Source: an uncultured Alphaproteobacteria bacterium (lineage in GTDB: Bacteria; Pseudomonadota; Alphaproteobacteria; RF32; CAG-239). From it: DNA of 49,977 nt. The notes below the pieces were generated by a model that saw only the letters and a list, made by a program, of their open reading frames with translations, made no database searches and had not been told where the DNA came from. The translations under genes were made by a program, and so were the position numbers. The stretch covers positions 1-49,977 of the forward strand of contig CAJUAK010000013.1 of assembly GCA_910584385.1 (NCBI GenBank), in the 5' to 3' direction. Below are positions 1-8,900 of this stretch, in pieces. Within the stretch, counting starts at the first letter, position 1. Each line of letters begins with the position of its first letter.

Positions 1-251
1 CGGGATTAAAGTATGATGATATCCATGACAGATATGGTAAGAGTGCGAAGTATGACGATGTATCGAATCTGGAAGCGGAGTTATACTTGAGAGCGGAAAA
101 GAACATCAAGCTTGATAACGGGATAGGCAAGTTATACCTGAAGCCGGCAATTGTCCATAACATGGGAGAAGGCAAGGTTGCAATCACGGGTCTTGACACG
201 GTGGACAGTCTCAAGGATATGACTTATGGCCGGATAGAGGCTGGGGGCAGC
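1..251 (+). repeat. Left arm of window-flanking inverted repeat
   Basis: The first ~251 bases reappear, reverse-complemented, as the last ~251 bases of the window. Hand alignment gives about 11 mismatches, mostly at third codon positions, and both arms begin at the same base (CGGGATTAAAG). The repeat is the coding sequence of an autotransporter-type barrel gene. Similarity falls abruptly after position ~251 although the proteins remain homologous. This may be where an assembly graph broke at a multicopy family. Confidence 0.9.
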
Positions 252-356
252 ATGGAACTTACCAATGGTTGGTCGCTATATGCGATGATTGCCCAAGCTT
301 TTGGCAGCGACTATAGCGCAACATCTATTAACCTTGGCTTGAGTTATGCTTTCTAG
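3..356 (+). CDS. C-terminal fragment of autotransporter-type outer-membrane beta-barrel protein (5' partial)
   Basis: The frame is open to the left window edge, so only the last ~117 residues are seen. They alternate polar and hydrophobic residues in beta-strand style and end in GLSYAF, a terminal aromatic signature used by the BAM complex to insert barrels. Charged, Asn/Asp-rich turns followed by Gly-rich strands fit the last strands of an autotransporter barrel, which would anchor a passenger domain (outside the window) at the cell surface. A paralogue with the same N-terminal ~80 visible residues and a more diverged C-terminus lies at the right edge in inverse orientation. A TTG inside the frame is not the real start. 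Family assignment is inferred from barrel-like composition and the terminal motif only. Confidence 0.7.
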   Translation, partial: GLKYDDIHDRYGKSAKYDDVSNLEAELYLRAEKNIKLDNGIGKLYLKPAIVHNMGEGKVAITGLDTVDSLKDMTYGRIEAGGSMELTNGWSLYAMIAQAFGSDYSATSINLGLSYAF

Positions 357-362
357 CTCCTA

Positions 363-398
363 AAAAAATATCCCCGGTTCAGGCCGGGGATATTTTTT
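363..398. terminator. Bidirectional rho-independent terminator
   Basis: A 15-bp stem (363-377 with 384-398), six-base loop, GC core CCCCGG/CCGGGG and flanking A6/T6 tracts make a terminator for both strands. It separates the autotransporter gene (+) from virB11 (-). Its right arm overlaps the virB11 stop codon, so it probably marks the 3' end of the T4SS transcript. Confidence 0.9.
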
Positions 399-1365
399 AT
401 GTTACTTCGGTTACGGCACGCAGGTTGCCATCTCTGTTGATTTGAACCACACGGAGTTTTTTCCGCATTTCTTCAATTGTTTTTTTGCGGTCAATTGTCG
501 GATAAGTATGCAGAATACGATCTGTAAAAGCCTGATATGCGGCTTCGGAACTTTCCGCGTGGATGGTTGCCAGGCAGTTGTCGTGTCCGGATCCCATCAA
601 TTCCCAAATAGCTCCGGCGTTTCCGGTGGAAATTTCCCCGCCGATAATCGCATCCGGCGTAAAACGGACAACCAAGTCAATTACTTTTGCATAAGTTAAC
701 GCGTTTGTCTGCTCTGTACGGGACAGAACAACATGCACGCGATTGGGATGCGGAACCATAAGTTCCCGCGTATCTTCAATCGTCAAAATCCGTTTATGGA
801 TGTCTAAAATCTTCAACAGGTTGTTTAGAAAGGTTGTTTTACCGGTTGAAGTTGCCCCTGAAACCAAAATGTGGTCGCCCCTTTTAATACTGAGCAGCAG
901 GCGTTCATAGGGGTCTTCCGGGTCTTTGATGGTTTTTAGCATATTTATCTGATGCAAGCCGCCGCCTTGTTTTAAGCCGTAATCCTGCAGGCCAAAAGCA
1001 ACATCTTCGCTATGGACACGGATTGTTAACGCAACGCCGCCGGTCAAATCATCTTGATCATACATGACGTTTTTGCCGGCAATCGCCGAAAAACGGTGTT
1101 CTCCGGGAATTGCGGCATAAACCACCGGGTTTCCGGCAACAGGGTCAAAGGGAAGTTCATATGTGTTTGCAATGATGTAAAGCAAATCAATCAAATATTC
1201 TTTGCTTAATTTTTCATCCTTGTACATCACCCAGGGATAAGCCCTCTTTCCGCGAAGGCGCAGCCAAACCTGCCCTGAACGGTTAATGGCAACTTCTTCG
1301 ATATTTTCCTGGTTATACCAATAAGACAATGGCCTTAAAACTGATTCTAAAACTTCGAAACTCAT
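397..1365 (-). CDS. virB11: VirB11-like secretion ATPase of the T4SS
   Basis: 322 aa, close to the usual VirB11 length (~330-345). VirB11 is a hexameric cytoplasmic ATPase that docks under VirB4 and drives pilus assembly and substrate transfer. The C-terminal RecA-like half has Walker A GATSTGKTT near residue 169, an Asp-box region (LTIEDTRE), a Walker B-like strand ending in GGEIS and the His-box-like segment LATIHAESS. The N-terminal ~140 residues fit the VirB11 N-domain. No zinc-binding CxxC pairs are present, unlike GspE/PilQ ATPases. It is the last gene of the virB2-to-virB11 order. The start follows a perfect AGGAGG seven bases upstream and lies 11 bases after the preceding stop. Confidence 0.9.
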   Translation of the reverse strand: MSFEVLESVLRPLSYWYNQENIEEVAINRSGQVWLRLRGKRAYPWVMYKDEKLSKEYLIDLLYIIANTYELPFDPVAGNPVVYAAIPGEHRFSAIAGKNVMYDQDDLTGGVALTIRVHSEDVAFGLQDYGLKQGGGLHQINMLKTIKDPEDPYERLLLSIKRGDHILVSGATSTGKTTFLNNLLKILDIHKRILTIEDTRELMVPHPNRVHVVLSRTEQTNALTYAKVIDLVVRFTPDAIIGGEISTGNAGAIWELMGSGHDNCLATIHAESSEAAYQAFTDRILHTYPTIDRKKTIEEMRKKLRVVQINRDGNLRAVTEVT

Positions 1366-1376
1366 TGTTCCTCCTA

Positions 1377-4300
1377 TTAGAATAATGCCGGAACCGGATT
1401 GCTGTTTGATGAGCCCCGTCCGCTTGTGCGGTTGCCTCCCGGGGCGCTGACCGCAACGCCGGTCGAGGGCGGAGGCGGCGGCGAAACAGGAGCTGCCGAG
1501 GCGGCAGGCTTCTTCTTTTTAAGATATTTGCTCTCATCAATCAGCGGCTGAGAGGCATCGGCATCCATGGCTTCAATATCCGCATCTTCTTCAGAATAAA
1601 CAACGGAACTGCTTCTGGCGTTATTCATCTCTTTTTGTTTTTGGACAGCATCTGCATCCGCCAAGCGTTTTTCAGTATCAATAAAGACATCTGTATTAGC
1701 CTTTTGCGCTTGTCCAACAGCTTCAGCGTCATTTTCATAAGTACGCAGCCACAAATCTACATTGGGATAAACGATAATTCTGGTTCCCGCCGGAATATAG
1801 GTCATTGGCTTGATTGTCGATTTATCAGCCAAAATCTCATCAAAAACCTGATTCATTTCATTAATGAAATTCTGACGGGCATCATTTGCCGCCTGCTGTC
1901 TGGGGCTCTCGCTGTCTCCGTTATTATCATTCTCCTTAGGCGCCATAAAATATGACGTGGCGCTGGTCAGGGTAGTGGTCATTACAGGCAAAGTATATTT
2001 TTTAAACAATTGTTGGTCAACATAGCCCAAAGCGCCTGCACGCCCTTGCGCATCAGCCGTTAAGCCGTTAAAGGTAAACATCGAACCATCCGGGCGAACC
2101 AGACGCTCCCAGGAAATTTGGACACGCGCGGATTCTGATGTGGCTTCCGTGCTGGCAGACAAGCTGCCCAATGTTCCCATCAGCCGGCTTCCTGCCGGAA
2201 TAATAATGTTGCGCCCTTCTTCCGAATATACGTTTCTTTCCACAATCGCTGAAATCGGCGCCGGGTTATTGCTGTCAATCGCGCGGACAATAACAGCAGG
2301 AATCGGCTTATCCGCAAAAATCATTTGGCTCATGTCCACGCGCCATGAAGAAATCGACTTGCCGATGCCTTGTTCAGACCAATCTTTCTGCATGCCGTCA
2401 AAAGCTTCTTTGCGAACGCCACTGCTTATTTTTCCGACAGAAATATTTTTCCGGCGTTCGGCCATGGCCGCTTGTAAAGCCGCCGCGCGCTGCGGGTCAT
2501 ATCTTTCGCCGGGCCCAAAGCCGCCGCCAGGCCCTAAGTTGCCGCCGGCACCGCTTCCGGTCCCGTAAGCGCCGCCCTGCCCAAATGTTCCGGGCGGAAC
2601 AAAGATGCCGCTGCTATCGCTTTGCGGCGCTTTTTGCTCTTCAACGCCAACCAGCTCGCCATCATCATCAATAACCAGGCCGTCCGGCATGCGGCGTCCG
2701 ACATATTGCCCATCATTAATAACCTGCCCGTCAGACATAATCTCGCCCAAATATTCGCCATCAGGCGTTAAGGCAATGCCAATCCCCTTTCTTGTGTCAA
2801 GCGTTCCCACGGTTGGGATTTCTTCGACGGTCGGCGCCGGCTTCGATGGCGCTTTTTCATACCAGTTCGCCCCGATGCCGCCTATGATATTGCCGCTGGC
2901 GTCTACAACAGAACCATCATCTTTAAGCTGCCCGATAACTTTTCCGTTATGGTCGACAACACTTCCGTCTTCCTGGGCAAAACCAATAACCTGCCCGGAA
3001 GAATCATAAACCTTTTCATTATTAAGCAAATTGCCCAGCAGGTTTCCAAGCTTGTCCAAGAGGCGCCCGGCACTGTCTTTTGCACCGATAATAATCCCGT
3101 TTTTATCGAGGATATTTCCGAGCTCGTCCAAATAGCCGATAATATTCCCTTTGCTGTCTATAATCGGTTTTAATACGGTTTTAACCGTCAGCTTGCTGTA
3201 ATACTGTAGCGGCTTTGCTATAGCGATAACTTTGCCGTTTTCATCGACAATCTCTCCGGTTTTATTAACCGAGCCAATTACCTTGCCGGTATTGTCAATC
3301 ACTTTGCCGTCCAGTTGAATAATGCCCAAAACGGCGTTTTGGTCGTTGCGGATGTTATAATCCCGTGCACCGCGCCCAATTACATCGCCTTCGGCATTTA
3401 AGAGGTAACCCCGGTCAATGCGTCCGATATTCTGGTTTTGAAAATTCATAACATCGCCATTGCGGGTAATGTAGCCCATAACATTGCCGTTTGCATCATA
3501 AACGTAAAAATCATACAGGGCATAGCCGTTTTTCTTGTTATCCTTGGTGATTGTGCTGTCAAAAGTTACAAAACCCTGCAGCTCGCCTTTGGCGTTAATG
3601 ACATTGCCATTTTCAGCAACCATGCCCAAAAACTGATTTTCATTATCAAAGGCAATGCTGTATTTTAACAGTGTTCCCAATGGTTTTCCGTTCATATTAT
3701 TCACAGCGCCGCCCGGTTGCTGATAGCCGATTATCTGATTTTTTTCATCAACAATCGTTCCGTTTAACAAGCTGCGCCCGATAATTTTATTATCAAAGCC
3801 CAAAACCGGAACAAAATCAATCACGCCGCCAACCGTTACGTTGTCTAAATCCCGCAGCGTGCCGGCTTGGTCAACGCAGCCCAGCATTTCGCCGTTATAA
3901 TTAAACACATTTCCGTCATTAGAAACTTGCCCTAAAATATTTCCATTATAATCGATTATATTTTGCATTGGCACGATATGTCCGACCACCGTGCCGGCAT
4001 CTGAAATGACCTGCCCGTTAGACAGGGCTTTTCCAATATATATATCGCGATAGTTTTTTACAATGCCCCGAGGGGTTACAACTCCCTGAAAAACGCAAGT
4101 ATTGTCAATTACGGTTCCGGATTGGAGCACTTTTCCGATAACCAGCTTATTATTATCAACCACCCAGCCCCTGTATGAGACTTTGCCGATAACTGCTCCG
4201 CTTAAATCAGCCACATTGCCGCTCCGGTCCGTATAACCAATCAAATTGCCGTTTAGCCCTACAGCCATTAATTCCGTATAGGCGCTGCCTATTACAGGCA

Positions 4301-5915
4301 TATATTCCGGCGTGTTTGGTTCAGAAGCAGATACGGCAGAATTATTCGGCAAAACTTTTCCAATAATATTCCGCCCTTTATCCAAAATCAGGTTATTTTC
4401 CGAGAGCATGCCGATATTATCGTTTTCCAGCCCTAAAACAAAACGGGGCATCCAGCTTTTTCCAAGAATCTGATTATTATCGCTTAAGGCAATCCCTGAA
4501 GGGGAAAGTTTGCCCAGTTCGCTGCCTTTATTTCCTAAGATTTTTCCATTTAAGGAAACCTCGGCTTTTACAGAGCCGTTTTCACCATATACGGCACCGA
4601 CATCAACCCCTTGCCCGATAATGTTTCCATCCGCAGAAAAAATATAGCCCCAAGGGGAAATCTTGTATTTTTCTTCGCCATCTGCAATGCTGCCGTCAAT
4701 TCCGGGCATGCCTAAAACAAAATTTCCGTTGCTGACGGCAACCCGGGAAGGAAGCGTGCCGCCGAGAGCGTGCCCGGTATAATCAAAAACGGTGCCCTCT
4801 TTCGTGTAGCCGATGGGCGAACCGTTTAATGAAATAACAGAGGCGTTGCTCAAAGAATGCCCAACGACAGACGCATTATAGTTTAAGACCGGCCCCAGGG
4901 GAACATAACGCCCGATTACATTGTCTTCCATATCCAAAACCGCACCGCCAACGCCGACAGTGCCGATAATTTCTTTTGCTTTTGCAAAAGTGCCGCCAGG
5001 CATGATGCGCCCGATATATTGCCCTTGGCGGTTTGAAAATGTTGCGGCAATGTCCAGCTGATAGCCTATGACAGAGCCGTTTTCATCAATAATTTTCCCG
5101 TCAGCACGCAATTTTCCGAGAAGTTTTTCCTTATTGACAACTTCGCCGTTATAAGTAACAAAGCCCAAATATCTTCCATTATTGCTAAAAGCATATCCGG
5201 ACTTGACAATATGCCCGATAATTTCATTGCTTTCGTTATAGACATAGCCGTTTGCATGGACAAAGCCCAGGAAATTCGCATCAAAATCCGAAACCTGCCC
5301 GCCAGGCACAACGCTGCCGATAAATTCGCCGTCCAGAGAAACGACCATTTTGGAAGAAATCAGCCGCCCGTCAAGAACATAATCCTGCCCGACCTTACGA
5401 TAGGCGTAACCGTCCGGCGTGATAAAGCCAACATTTTGCCCTTGCAGATTTGTATACATGCCGTCGCCAGTCAGCCGGCCAACGGTTTTTCCGCTGTCAG
5501 AATAAACCAATCCCGGGAAAAGCACGCTGCCTAAAACTTCGTAATAGTCATCAACCACCAAACCGCTGGGCAAAACCTTCCCTATGGTCTTTCCCGAAGC
5601 CAATCTGACCAAACCGTCATTACCCACTTTGCCAAGAGGTTTCGCATCATTGCCAATAGCAATTCCCTGAGGAACGATACCGCCAATCAGGTCGCCGTCA
5701 AAATTAACAATCAAACTGTCGGCCGTAACATTTCCAATCAACTGGTTGTCAAAGCCAACAACTTTACCATCGGGGATAACCTTGCCCAAAATATCGCCGT
5801 TAAAATCAATTGCCGTTATTTCTTCGGCAGAAGCTGCAGACACGCCGGAAAAGAATAGAAACGCGGCCAAAAATTTTGAAATATGGCTTATGAATTTGCG
5901 TTTTTTTGTTAACAA
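1377..5915 (-). CDS. virB10: Sec-exported giant repeat protein with C-terminal VirB10/TrbI domain
   Basis: 1512 aa against ~380-480 for ordinary VirB10. Residues 1-31 are a Sec signal peptide ending in an AxA site. About residues 32-1095 are dozens of short beta repeats of the type DxxGxxIGxVxxDGxV, ~17-20 aa each. A Gly-rich linker leads to a VirB10 core at about 1185-1400: IIIPAGSRLMG, RVQISWERLVRPDG, an antenna-like hydrophobic segment (LPVMTTTLTSATSYFMAP) and a second PAGTRI strand. The tail is charged and Pro-rich. In VirB10/CagY/DotG this domain lines the outer-membrane core pore. Canonical VirB10 also has an N-terminal inner-membrane anchor, which is missing here; the gene just upstream supplies one. 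The start is TTG, with GGAGG eight bases upstream inside the end of the preceding gene, implying translational coupling. Confidence 0.85.
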   Translation of the reverse strand: MLTKKRKFISHISKFLAAFLFFSGVSAASAEEITAIDFNGDILGKVIPDGKVVGFDNQLIGNVTADSLIVNFDGDLIGGIVPQGIAIGNDAKPLGKVGNDGLVRLASGKTIGKVLPSGLVVDDYYEVLGSVLFPGLVYSDSGKTVGRLTGDGMYTNLQGQNVGFITPDGYAYRKVGQDYVLDGRLISSKMVVSLDGEFIGSVVPGGQVSDFDANFLGFVHANGYVYNESNEIIGHIVKSGYAFSNNGRYLGFVTYNGEVVNKEKLLGKLRADGKIIDENGSVIGYQLDIAATFSNRQGQYIGRIMPGGTFAKAKEIIGTVGVGGAVLDMEDNVIGRYVPLGPVLNYNASVVGHSLSNASVISLNGSPIGYTKEGTVFDYTGHALGGTLPSRVAVSNGNFVLGMPGIDGSIADGEEKYKISPWGYIFSADGNIIGQGVDVGAVYGENGSVKAEVSLNGKILGNKGSELGKLSPSGIALSDNNQILGKSWMPRFVLGLENDNIGMLSENNLILDKGRNIIGKVLPNNSAVSASEPNTPEYMPVIGSAYTELMAVGLNGNLIGYTDRSGNVADLSGAVIGKVSYRGWVVDNNKLVIGKVLQSGTVIDNTCVFQGVVTPRGIVKNYRDIYIGKALSNGQVISDAGTVVGHIVPMQNIIDYNGNILGQVSNDGNVFNYNGEMLGCVDQAGTLRDLDNVTVGGVIDFVPVLGFDNKIIGRSLLNGTIVDEKNQIIGYQQPGGAVNNMNGKPLGTLLKYSIAFDNENQFLGMVAENGNVINAKGELQGFVTFDSTITKDNKKNGYALYDFYVYDANGNVMGYITRNGDVMNFQNQNIGRIDRGYLLNAEGDVIGRGARDYNIRNDQNAVLGIIQLDGKVIDNTGKVIGSVNKTGEIVDENGKVIAIAKPLQYYSKLTVKTVLKPIIDSKGNIIGYLDELGNILDKNGIIIGAKDSAGRLLDKLGNLLGNLLNNEKVYDSSGQVIGFAQEDGSVVDHNGKVIGQLKDDGSVVDASGNIIGGIGANWYEKAPSKPAPTVEEIPTVGTLDTRKGIGIALTPDGEYLGEIMSDGQVINDGQYVGRRMPDGLVIDDDGELVGVEEQKAPQSDSSGIFVPPGTFGQGGAYGTGSGAGGNLGPGGGFGPGERYDPQRAAALQAAMAERRKNISVGKISSGVRKEAFDGMQKDWSEQGIGKSISSWRVDMSQMIFADKPIPAVIVRAIDSNNPAPISAIVERNVYSEEGRNIIIPAGSRLMGTLGSLSASTEATSESARVQISWERLVRPDGSMFTFNGLTADAQGRAGALGYVDQQLFKKYTLPVMTTTLTSATSYFMAPKENDNNGDSESPRQQAANDARQNFINEMNQVFDEILADKSTIKPMTYIPAGTRIIVYPNVDLWLRTYENDAEAVGQAQKANTDVFIDTEKRLADADAVQKQKEMNNARSSSVVYSEEDADIEAMDADASQPLIDESKYLKKKKPAASAAPVSPPPPPSTGVAVSAPGGNRTSGRGSSNSNPVPALF
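2640..5813 (-). repeat. Degenerate ~51-bp (17-aa) coding repeat tract in the VirB10-like gene
   Basis: The tract encodes roughly 60 imperfect copies (estimated, not counted exactly) of a unit with an Asp-Gly turn, a Val strand and an Asn/Gly turn leading to IG. Copies are well diverged in DNA. The best-preserved copies are nearest the 3' end of the tract, around 2880-3130. Confidence 0.8.
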
Positions 5916-5917
5916 TA

Positions 5918-8900
5918 TCAGTTCCTCCGGTTTTTGGCGACTTCCTGCAGGGCGTAACCAGATACTTTTTTATCCAAATCAATAAAAGTTCCGTTATTTT
6001 TGAGATAGCCGATTTCACGCCCTCCGGTATCCAGAACCTTGCCCGAAGCGTTCAAACGCCCTTTGTAACTTCCGTCATTGCCTAAAATTGCGGCGCCAAT
6101 TTTATAAATCTTACCGATAATATTGTCATTGGCGTCTATCGCCAGTCCGCTCGACAGGGTTCTGCCAATGATATTACCATCAAATCCGGAAATTTGACCA
6201 TCAAAATTAACATAACCCACAACTTTATCTTTTGCATCAATAACAATATCGCCCCGGACAACCTCGCCAATCAGTTTTCCGGCTTCGCTGATGACGCTGC
6301 CATCCGGCAAAACGCGCCCGATAACCACATTATCCTTATCAATGACTTTGCCGTCAGGCAAAACGGCTCCGATAATATTGCCGCCAAAATCAATAACCGC
6401 ACCGGGGATCAGCAATGAAAGGTTTACATCTGTCGAGCCGCCGGGCAAAATTGCCGTTATGTTATCGCCTTTGAGGTCATAAACATCACCGAGAGAATTT
6501 ACCCTTCCCTTATAATTTCCAAGAATATCAATCATAACGCCGGCAGGGATTACCTCTCCAAGCAGCTTATTATCCGGGCTGACGACCTGCCCGTCTGCCG
6601 TTACCAAGCCTTCGGCGTCCCCTTCAAGGCTGATTACGCGCCCTTCAGATGTTACATGTCCAAGGTAAGAACCGTCATAACCGATTGCAGCGCCTCTTTT
6701 AACCAAGGCGCCTTTAAATTCGCCTTTATTGTCAATATAACGCCCTTTGGCATCCACACGTCCCAGCCGGTCTCCAAAACGGGTAATAATTTCGCCATTT
6801 GGCAAAGCGGCGCCGATTACTTTTCCCGCTGTGTCAACAACGCTTCCGTAAGGCTGCGGAACGCCTAAATTGCGGCTGTAAAAGTTTAAGCCGTTGCCGC
6901 GGATTTTTCCAATTTCTGCCCCTTTGACATCGTAAACGTTGCCATCGGGGAAGAAGTAACCGATAATTTTACCTTTTGAATTGGCAATAACCTGCTTTTC
7001 ATTCAAAAGAGCGCCAAGGACATTGTTTTTTTCATCTATTACCAAATCATTTGCCGCTATCTTTGCCGGGCGTTCCCCATAAATCGGGATGAGCGCTTTG
7101 TCATTAACCGTATTCAGGAAGTTTCCTTCCAGGTCAAATGCATACTTTTTATCAAGTATTTTTCCCAAATAGGAACCGTTTTTGCTAAAGACATCCCCGG
7201 AAATATTTGCACAGCCGACCGGAAGCTTTGCCTCGTTGATGACAATGCCGCCATCGCCGACAGTTCCAATATAATCGCCGTCATAATCAATCGCCACGCC
7301 TTTTTTCTGCACGGCGCCAATCGTATTCCCTTTTTCATCCAATACGGTGCCGTCCGGATTTACGCAGCCGACATAACGGTTTCCGGAATCTTTTACAATG
7401 CCCTGCGTGTCTACGCGCCCAAGATAAGTGCAATTATTATCGTAAACATTTCCCTGCGGAACGACTTCTCCGGCATAGCCGCCTTCGTTATTCAGAATCA
7501 TGCCGTTAGGCAAAACTTTCAGTCCCAAATCATTATTATTTTGCTTAACTTTTCCGTCCTTGTCCAGGTAGCCAATCTGCCGGCAGCCGAAACCGACAAC
7601 AAAGCCGCCGCGCACCATCCGGGCAACAATCTTCGCCCCCGAGGGGTCTTTAACCACGCCGGAAGGCAATGCGCGGCCGACAAGCCGCCCTTGTTCGTCT
7701 TCCACTGTGCCGTCATTTTTAATCGTGCCCAAGACAGTCCCTTGCGGCGTGATGGGAATTTGGTTATTCGAAAGCAGATAGCCGATAACTTTGCCATCCA
7801 AGCCGATAACGCGCCCGTTTTCATCAACCCGGCCAATCAGTTTGCCGTTAAAATCATAGACATTGCCGTCTTCGCCAATGTAACCGATAACATTTCCAAA
7901 CTCATCATAAACCAGCTGGCGGCGGTCTCCCGCGCTTCCGATGACGTTGCCTTCCATATCCACAATCGTGCCGTCCGGCAGCACCTTGCCGATGATTTTG
8001 CCGCTAAAATCGCGGACGTTTCCGTCTTCATCAATATAGCCAATCAGATTGCCGTCTTTGTCATAGGCCATGCGCATGCCTTTTGCCACCTTGCCGATGA
8101 CATTGCCGTCCAGATCAACAATTGTTCCGTCCGGCAGCACTTTGCCGATTAATTTGCCGCTGCGGTCGTAAACATTGCCATCTTTGGTGGCATAGCCCAT
8201 AATGCGCCCATTTTCATCCAGAGCCAAATCTATTTCTTCGCCGGCGTAGCCAATGATATTGCCGTCCATGTCAACGATTGTTCCGTCATCCAGCATGCGG
8301 CCGATAACATTGCCGTTAAAATCGCGGACAACGCCGTTTTCATCAATATAGCCGATAACATTGCCGTCTTTATCATAAGCCAGACGGTATCCCGGTTTAA
8401 CTTTGCCGATAACATCATCGCCGAGAATCTGCCCGTCTTTGTCTACAGTTCCCACCTTTTGCCCATTTTTATCAACGACGCTGCCATCGGGCATGACCAC
8501 GCCCAAAACATTTCCATTTTCATCTACGGCAACGCGCCCGGGCTTTGTTACATAGCCAATGACATTGCCATCCATATCGACAACTTCGCCGTTTTCATTC
8601 AGACGCCCGATAACATTGCCATTTAAATCGACAACAGTACCGTCTGGCAAAACACGCCCGATAATATTGCCGTCTTTATCGTAAACCCAGCCCATATCCG
8701 CCGCAGTTCCAATCGGATTTCCATTTAAATCCACAACGGTGCCGTCCGGCAGAACGCGCCCGATAATGTTGCCGTCCTTATCGACAACGGTTCCATCCGG
8801 CAAAACATATCCTATCAAATTGCCGTCTTTGTCATAAACGGCACGGCGGTTTTCAGCAACGCCGCTGATATTTCCATCCTTATCAACAATCATGCCGTTG

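Noticed and set aside
5895..5920. Frameshift at the A7 run separating the two giant repeat proteins
   Set aside because: The upstream frame stops at TGA before the A-run, and the second frame begins with a strong SD and signal peptide.
2140..8152. Long antisense open frames across the repeat genes (e.g. 7541-8152 +)
   Set aside because: They mirror the repetitive codon pattern of the sense genes and lack ribosome sites and recognisable domains.
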